Positions 60,623 to 64,000 of a stretch of 64,000 nt of DNA are shown here, in pieces. Below the pieces are notes generated by a model, which saw nothing but the letters and a program-made list of their open reading frames with translations, searched no databases and was not told where the DNA came from. The DNA is from Nostoc sp. C052 (GTDB taxonomy: Bacteria > Cyanobacteriota > Cyanobacteriia > Cyanobacteriales > Nostocaceae): the NCBI RefSeq assembly GCF_013393905.1, contig NZ_CP040272.1:2170001-2234000 (forward strand). Reading direction: 5' to 3'. The position numbers were made by a program, and so were the translations under genes. The stretch's first letter is position 1, and the number at the start of each line of letters is the position of its first letter.

Positions 60623-61126
60623 ATGACGGCGTTTGAACCTCAAAGCATCCGCTCGTATAGCCAAGAAGATGTCCAACAAATTCTGCACTTGGCGATCGCT
60701 CGTCAAGCTGATGACAAAGATACAGAATTTTCTTATGAGCAAATATTAGAAATTGCCGCTGAGTTAGAAATATCACCTGATTCTTTAAAACTAGCAGAAC
60801 GCGATTGGAGCGTACAACATGGACAAGTCCAACAGCGAAAAGCTTTTGATGCCTACCGCATCAGAAGATTTCAGAAGCGTCTAGGCAATTATGCAATTCT
60901 CAACGGGTTTTTTATACTGGTGAATTTAGTCACTGGCGGCGCAATTACTTGGTCACTGTACATTGTGCTATTCTGTGGATTGCCTATAGGGCTTGATGTT
61001 TGGAATACCTTTCAAATCAAGGGTGAAGAGTATGAAATGGCATTCCAAAAGTGGAGTCGTAAACATCAGATTAAAAAAACCATCAGCACAGTTTTGAATA
61101 AGTGGTTTAAGGCATTACAGGCTTAG
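60623..61126 (+). CDS. 2TM-domain protein
   Basis: A 167-residue protein. The N-terminal 80 residues are acidic, with a helical block like a short wHTH or SHOCT-type region (YSQEDVQQILHLAIARQADD). Two membrane helices follow (about 90-110 and 112-130, NYAILNGFFILVNLVTGGAI), then a basic tail. It matches the cyanobacterial 2TM domain group of unknown function. The start has AGAGAAAGAA upstream. Confidence 0.72.
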   Translation: MTAFEPQSIRSYSQEDVQQILHLAIARQADDKDTEFSYEQILEIAAELEISPDSLKLAERDWSVQHGQVQQRKAFDAYRIRRFQKRLGNYAILNGFFILVNLVTGGAITWSLYIVLFCGLPIGLDVWNTFQIKGEEYEMAFQKWSRKHQIKKTISTVLNKWFKALQA

Positions 61127-61574
61127 AGAATGTTTGTTAAGTCTCAAGAAACTAAGCTTGCCGCGCTACAAATTTTTTGGTGTTTAATTTTAAAAGTTAA
61201 GGGACTTCCAAGTTCCACCCAAGGGACTTCCAAATGATTAAACTCCATACTCTTTTGTGGTGGGCTGTAATAAGCATATTGATTTTTGTTGATCCATGAC
61301 ACTCTAGTACCGCAAGGCGGAAGTCAAAAGTCAAAAGAATTGTATTCCTCACTTGCGCCTGCATCACAAGTGAGGAATGTTTTTTGAAAGGCGTTTAAAT
61401 TTGCCTACGCTCTGCCCCCGTGCTTGAAAGCAGGGGCTTCCACGGCGAGGGGTGTCAGGTAAGATTTTTCACTCACCGCTCTTGAATCTATTGAGGTTTG
61501 TAAATAATTTGTATTTCTGCAAGGAATATTCCTTTAGACTGAATTTTAACTGAAAAATGTGGGAATAAACACAA
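61127..61574. other. Gap with hairpins between two small membrane-protein genes
   Basis: It contains AAGGGACTTCCAA twice (about 61199-61237), the terminator-like hairpin at 61344-61386, and a GC-rich hairpin GCCCCCGTGCTTGAAAGCAG near 61412 that resembles IS200/IS605-type ends. No gene was found. Confidence 0.45.
61344..61386 (+). terminator. Terminator-like hairpin
   Basis: ATTCCTCACTTG (61344-61355) and CAAGTGAGGAAT (61367-61378) pair perfectly around an eleven-base loop and are followed by GTTTTTTG. It may end the 2TM gene transcript, which stops about 220 bases earlier, or be a dispersed palindrome. Confidence 0.6.
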
Positions 61575-61895
61575 ATGCATTCGTTAAATATATTTTGTCA
61601 CGAATTTGTAGTTGCTGTTTCCTTTGTAGCTTGCATTATTGGACTGTTGTTACTATGGGACGGGCAGCAGCAAACAAATGATGTGGAAGAAACAGAGCAA
61701 ATTCTGTTCAGAATGAGCTTTAGTTACTGGCTAGTTTATTGTGTAGCTTTTGGTCTGGAGAAAATGGTTTTACCCAACTGGGAATCTGTACTTATGACTT
61801 TGAAAATAACTACGGCTCTGTCATATTTCTTAACTTTTTCTTGCATTGTTAGTTTGCCGCTACACAAATTTGCAGTACATCGGGTTGAAGAATAG
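61575..61895 (+). CDS. Small hypothetical membrane protein, three predicted helices
   Basis: I do not recognise this 106-residue protein. It has three hydrophobic stretches: about 9-28 (EFVVAVSFVACIIGLLLLWD), about 47-65 and about 72-97. An acidic loop (NDVEETEQ) lies between the first two. The start ATG 61575 follows an AT-rich leader with no strong ribosome site. It stands alone and has no neighbour that suggests a role. Confidence 0.6.
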   Translation: MHSLNIFCHEFVVAVSFVACIIGLLLLWDGQQQTNDVEETEQILFRMSFSYWLVYCVAFGLEKMVLPNWESVLMTLKITTALSYFLTFSCIVSLPLHKFAVHRVEE

Positions 61896-62007
61896 TTATT
61901 TTAGGATTGGGCATGGGGTAAAACTAGTTCCGTGAGCGGTAGCGAGCCATTGAAACCGTTCCGAATCCCCACTCATTACTCATTACTCTTAAAGGCATGA
62001 GGAATGA

Positions 62008-62352
62008 TTAACATCTCATAGCGATCGCTAATGTTGTTTCTAATTGATCTTGGGGTAAAGTCGTTAAAATAAATACTTCTTGTACCGTCTTACCCTGCCG
62101 TGCGATAACTTTATAACCACCGCGAATCGGTACTGAGACGCGGAGTTGCATTTTTGGACAGTGACCTTTTGCCCGTCCAATCACTCCTGGCGTCACAGTT
62201 TGGATACCATCGTGCTGACAAAGACGTTCTAATATGGGAATCAGACCAGAAAGATGTGTCGAGTGATTCCAAACTAGTCTAGCAGCTTTTTGTGTTCGCG
62301 TAGCGTCTCGTAGAGAAGCCGTGCGGAGAGGATCTACGGTCGGTTTGCCCAT
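62008..62352 (-). CDS. DUF2103-family predicted metal-binding protein with repeat-derived N-terminal insert
   Basis: A 114-residue protein. The family core begins at about residue 25 (RLVWNHSTHLSGLIPILERL) with histidine and cysteine residues (HLSG, RAKGHCPKM) that may bind metal. Residues 7-22 (DPLRTASLRDATRTQK) are encoded by CGTAGCGTCTCGTAGAGAAG, the GC-rich dispersed repeat also seen in intergenic regions here. The repeat seems to have inserted in frame behind the first six residues. Start ATG 62352 lies 8 bases downstream of the clpS stop, suggesting co-transcription. Confidence 0.82.
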   Translation of the reverse strand: MGKPTVDPLRTASLRDATRTQKAARLVWNHSTHLSGLIPILERLCQHDGIQTVTPGVIGRAKGHCPKMQLRVSVPIRGGYKVIARQGKTVQEVFILTTLPQDQLETTLAIAMRC

Positions 62353-62360
62353 AATATTAA

Positions 62361-62687
62361 TTAAGCTGCTTCTAGAGGTGCCATTGTCAAACCGGCTCGG
62401 CGAAGCTGCTGGTGATAGAGTTCCGCAGGTTCTTGGGGCCCGACCCAGACGATCGCTTGACCTTCATAGTGTACCTGATTAGTCAGATCCCACGCGCGAT
62501 CGCCACTCATCCCCGGAATATATTTCATCAAACATTCAGCCACATGTGGGAATGTATTAAAATCGTCGTTTAATACAATCACTTTGTAATTTGGATAAGT
62601 CTTACGGACAACTTGACTAGACCGTTCAGGAGCTATAGTTGGTGCTGTAGCCATTCCGTAAACATCTGCTGAAAGTGTCATAACCAT
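62361..62687 (-). CDS. clpS: ATP-dependent Clp protease adaptor ClpS
   Basis: About 108 residues from ATG 62687; the open frame starts five codons earlier at TTG 62702. The ClpS core is clear: YKVIVLNDDFNTFPHVAECL, where DDF and the following His contact N-degron substrates, and VWVGPQEPAELYHQQLRRAG near the end. The protein delivers substrates with destabilising N termini to ClpAP/ClpCP. It is followed 8 bases later by the DUF2103 gene. Confidence 0.93.
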   Translation of the reverse strand: MVMTLSADVYGMATAPTIAPERSSQVVRKTYPNYKVIVLNDDFNTFPHVAECLMKYIPGMSGDRAWDLTNQVHYEGQAIVWVGPQEPAELYHQQLRRAGLTMAPLEAA

Positions 62688-62702
62688 ACAACAATTGGTC
62701 AA

Positions 62703-63024
62703 GATAATTTTACAAAACTACACTACAAGTAACTAGTTTAGTTCATTGATTGGGGATTGGGGATTGGGAAGTTAGGAGTTAAGAGTTAGGAGTTAGGAGT
62801 TATATCAGGTTCGGTTAAACACTGGTAATATTTGTAGGTTGGGTTGAGGAACAAAACTCAACACTTGATCTTTGTTCACGTTGGGTTTCACTGCTTTCAA
62901 CTCAACCTACATTGATAGATTTTATTACAAGTAATCACCCGAACTTGATATTAGAGTTAGGTATTGTGCATTGGAAAGAATTTAATCCCCAGTCCCCAAT
63001 CCCTAATCCCCAGTCCCCAATATC
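62703..63024. other. Gap with tandem and dispersed repeats
   Basis: It contains GATTGGG/GTTAGGA heptamers (62752-62802), a 79-bp inverted-repeat element (62833-62911) and CCCCAGT/CCCCAAT units (62988-63024). No gene was found. Confidence 0.55.
62833..62911. repeat. 79-bp MITE-like repeat
   Basis: The ends TGTAGGTTGGGTTGAG and TTCAACTCAACCTACA pair at 14 of 16 positions. The interior has AAAACTCAACA facing TTGGGTTTC. The form is typical of dispersed cyanobacterial repeats. Confidence 0.65.
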
Positions 63025-64000
63025 CTATTTCCAATTATCCCAGTTTTCGTTAAAAATAGATGTATCTGGGAAAGCGGTAGGGTTGCCATTTTGTTGCAAA
63101 AGCCGTTTGAGTGCTTCTAGTTGTGGCTCTTGTTTAGGTAAATTATCAACTAGTTGGTAAGGTGCGATCGCATTTTTGATGGCAAAACTAGCAACAGTTC
63201 CCGCAGCTGCGCCAGCCGACCATTCAAAGGAATGTACCCGATAGGCAGCGGAGGCGATATGACTAGTAGCAATGCTTTTGCCTCCTACTAGCAAATTGTC
63301 AATTTTCTGGGGAATCATCGCCCTGAGAGCAATTTGGAAGGGATAAGCTTGACCAGCACCACGTCTTTCACCTGGATGTTCTGTGTTTCCAGGGGCTTCT
63401 GGAGGACTATTTACCATGCAAGGATGGAAATCTATGGCGTAGTGACCAATTCCCACAGCATCGGGAAAAATGGTAGAACGAGTCCGTCGCATTGCTTTGT
63501 CTGGTGGAACTTTACCGTCAATTACTGATACGGCTTCTAAGCCGGCAACTGCTGCTCGTAGCCGACGATACATATCTGCTGGCAGAGTCTTGGAATAATA
63601 CTCATCATTATAATCTCGGCGAGAAATATCAATTTCCCAGATAGTAAAGCCTTCAGGCTGTCCCCAACTAGGGCGGCCAATGATGCGGCGTCCTTCTCGC
63701 ATATAAGGATATTTCGATAAACCATGCACTGTTCCCATTGGGGAATTTAAACCGGAAACAAAGCGATTATTAGTTTGCTGCTGCTTGACACCATCCCCTA
63801 GTTGAGAATCTGTAGTTCCACTTACCAACCAGTAATAAAAAGATAGGGCATTTTCTTCAGCCTTGCGGAGGGTTTCTGTTCGTAGTCCTCCCATCCAACC
63901 CCCTGGTTGTAACTGTCCAGTAGCTTGTAACTGTTGGCGAGTATAAATTAAATTATCTCTAGCTGTTCCAGGACGGTAGTCGTTACCCCAAGTCCAGTTT
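63025..64000 (-). CDS. FAD-dependent oxidoreductase, C-terminal part (cut by the window edge)
   Basis: The frame is open from the right edge to the stop at 63025, about 325 residues; ATG 63894 is internal, as coding-like sequence (NWTWGNDYRPGT, QLQATGQLQPGGW) precedes it. Features: GQPEGFTIWEIDISRRDY, HYAIDFHPCMVNSPPEAPGN and a late FAD-contact segment LVGGKSIATSHIASAAYR. This fits the FAD-dependent oxidoreductase group (FAD_oxidored) whose N-terminal nucleotide-binding half lies outside the window. The substrate is unknown. Confidence 0.85.
   Translation of the reverse strand, partial: NWTWGNDYRPGTARDNLIYTRQQLQATGQLQPGGWMGGLRTETLRKAEENALSFYYWLVSGTTDSQLGDGVKQQQTNNRFVSGLNSPMGTVHGLSKYPYMREGRRIIGRPSWGQPEGFTIWEIDISRRDYNDEYYSKTLPADMYRRLRAAVAGLEAVSVIDGKVPPDKAMRRTRSTIFPDAVGIGHYAIDFHPCMVNSPPEAPGNTEHPGERRGAGQAYPFQIALRAMIPQKIDNLLVGGKSIATSHIASAAYRVHSFEWSAGAAAGTVASFAIKNAIAPYQLVDNLPKQEPQLEALKRLLQQNGNPTAFPDTSIFNENWDNWK

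Overview
The window is a piece of a filamentous, heterocyst-type cyanobacterial chromosome, most likely Nostoc or a close relative. The signs are frequent HIP1 octamers (GCGATCGC), heptameric tandem repeats, many hairpin-rich dispersed repeats, and genes typical of the group: sucrose synthase, Psb34, MPBQ/MSBQ methyltransferase, a COP23 protein, ClpS and an AMIN-TonB receptor.

Positions 1-21069 (all minus strand) hold a hybrid NRPS/PKS cluster, read from right to left. It starts with a FAAL-ACP-C-A-T synthetase that loads a fatty acid. A one-module PKS (KS-AT-MT-KR-ACP) follows, then four genes for an ACP-bound hydroxymalonyl or methoxymalonyl extender (3-hydroxyacyl-CoA dehydrogenase, ACP, acyl-CoA dehydrogenase, FkbH). 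Next come a free-standing condensation protein, a TauD/SyrP-type dioxygenase, and an NRPS that leaves the window at base 1. That last NRPS opens with a condensation-like domain that has lost its catalytic histidines. Its A domain has an asparagine-like code. I read C / dioxygenase / C-like-A-T as a split module that makes a beta-hydroxylated residue.

Positions 21882-33880 hold the matching transport side: an AMIN-TonB receptor, a lipoprotein binding protein, two FecCD permeases, an FecC-type ATPase and an ABC exporter. A secreted penicillin-acylase-family hydrolase lies among them. Together the two halves look like a system for making, maturing, exporting and recovering an acylated siderophore. 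The iron-binding role is inferred from the transporters and was not observed.

Positions 33969-64000 are mostly unlinked housekeeping and accessory genes: quinone methylation, TerC, ndk, speA, a sugar nucleotidyltransferase, scpA, a Coq4-family protein, a Spy-like protein divergent from a NarL-type two-component pair, a macro-domain protein, a nucleoside deaminase, a potassium channel, S-formylglutathione hydrolase, psb34, COP23, cobA with a sirohydrochlorin chelatase, a pentapeptide protein, tRNA-His, susA, polyphosphate glucokinase, clpS and a truncated flavoprotein. The gaps between them are crowded with dispersed repeats. These include a roughly 173-bp MITE-like family in four copies (one carrying a nested 92-bp insertion) and a repeat that seems to have entered a DUF2103 coding region in frame.
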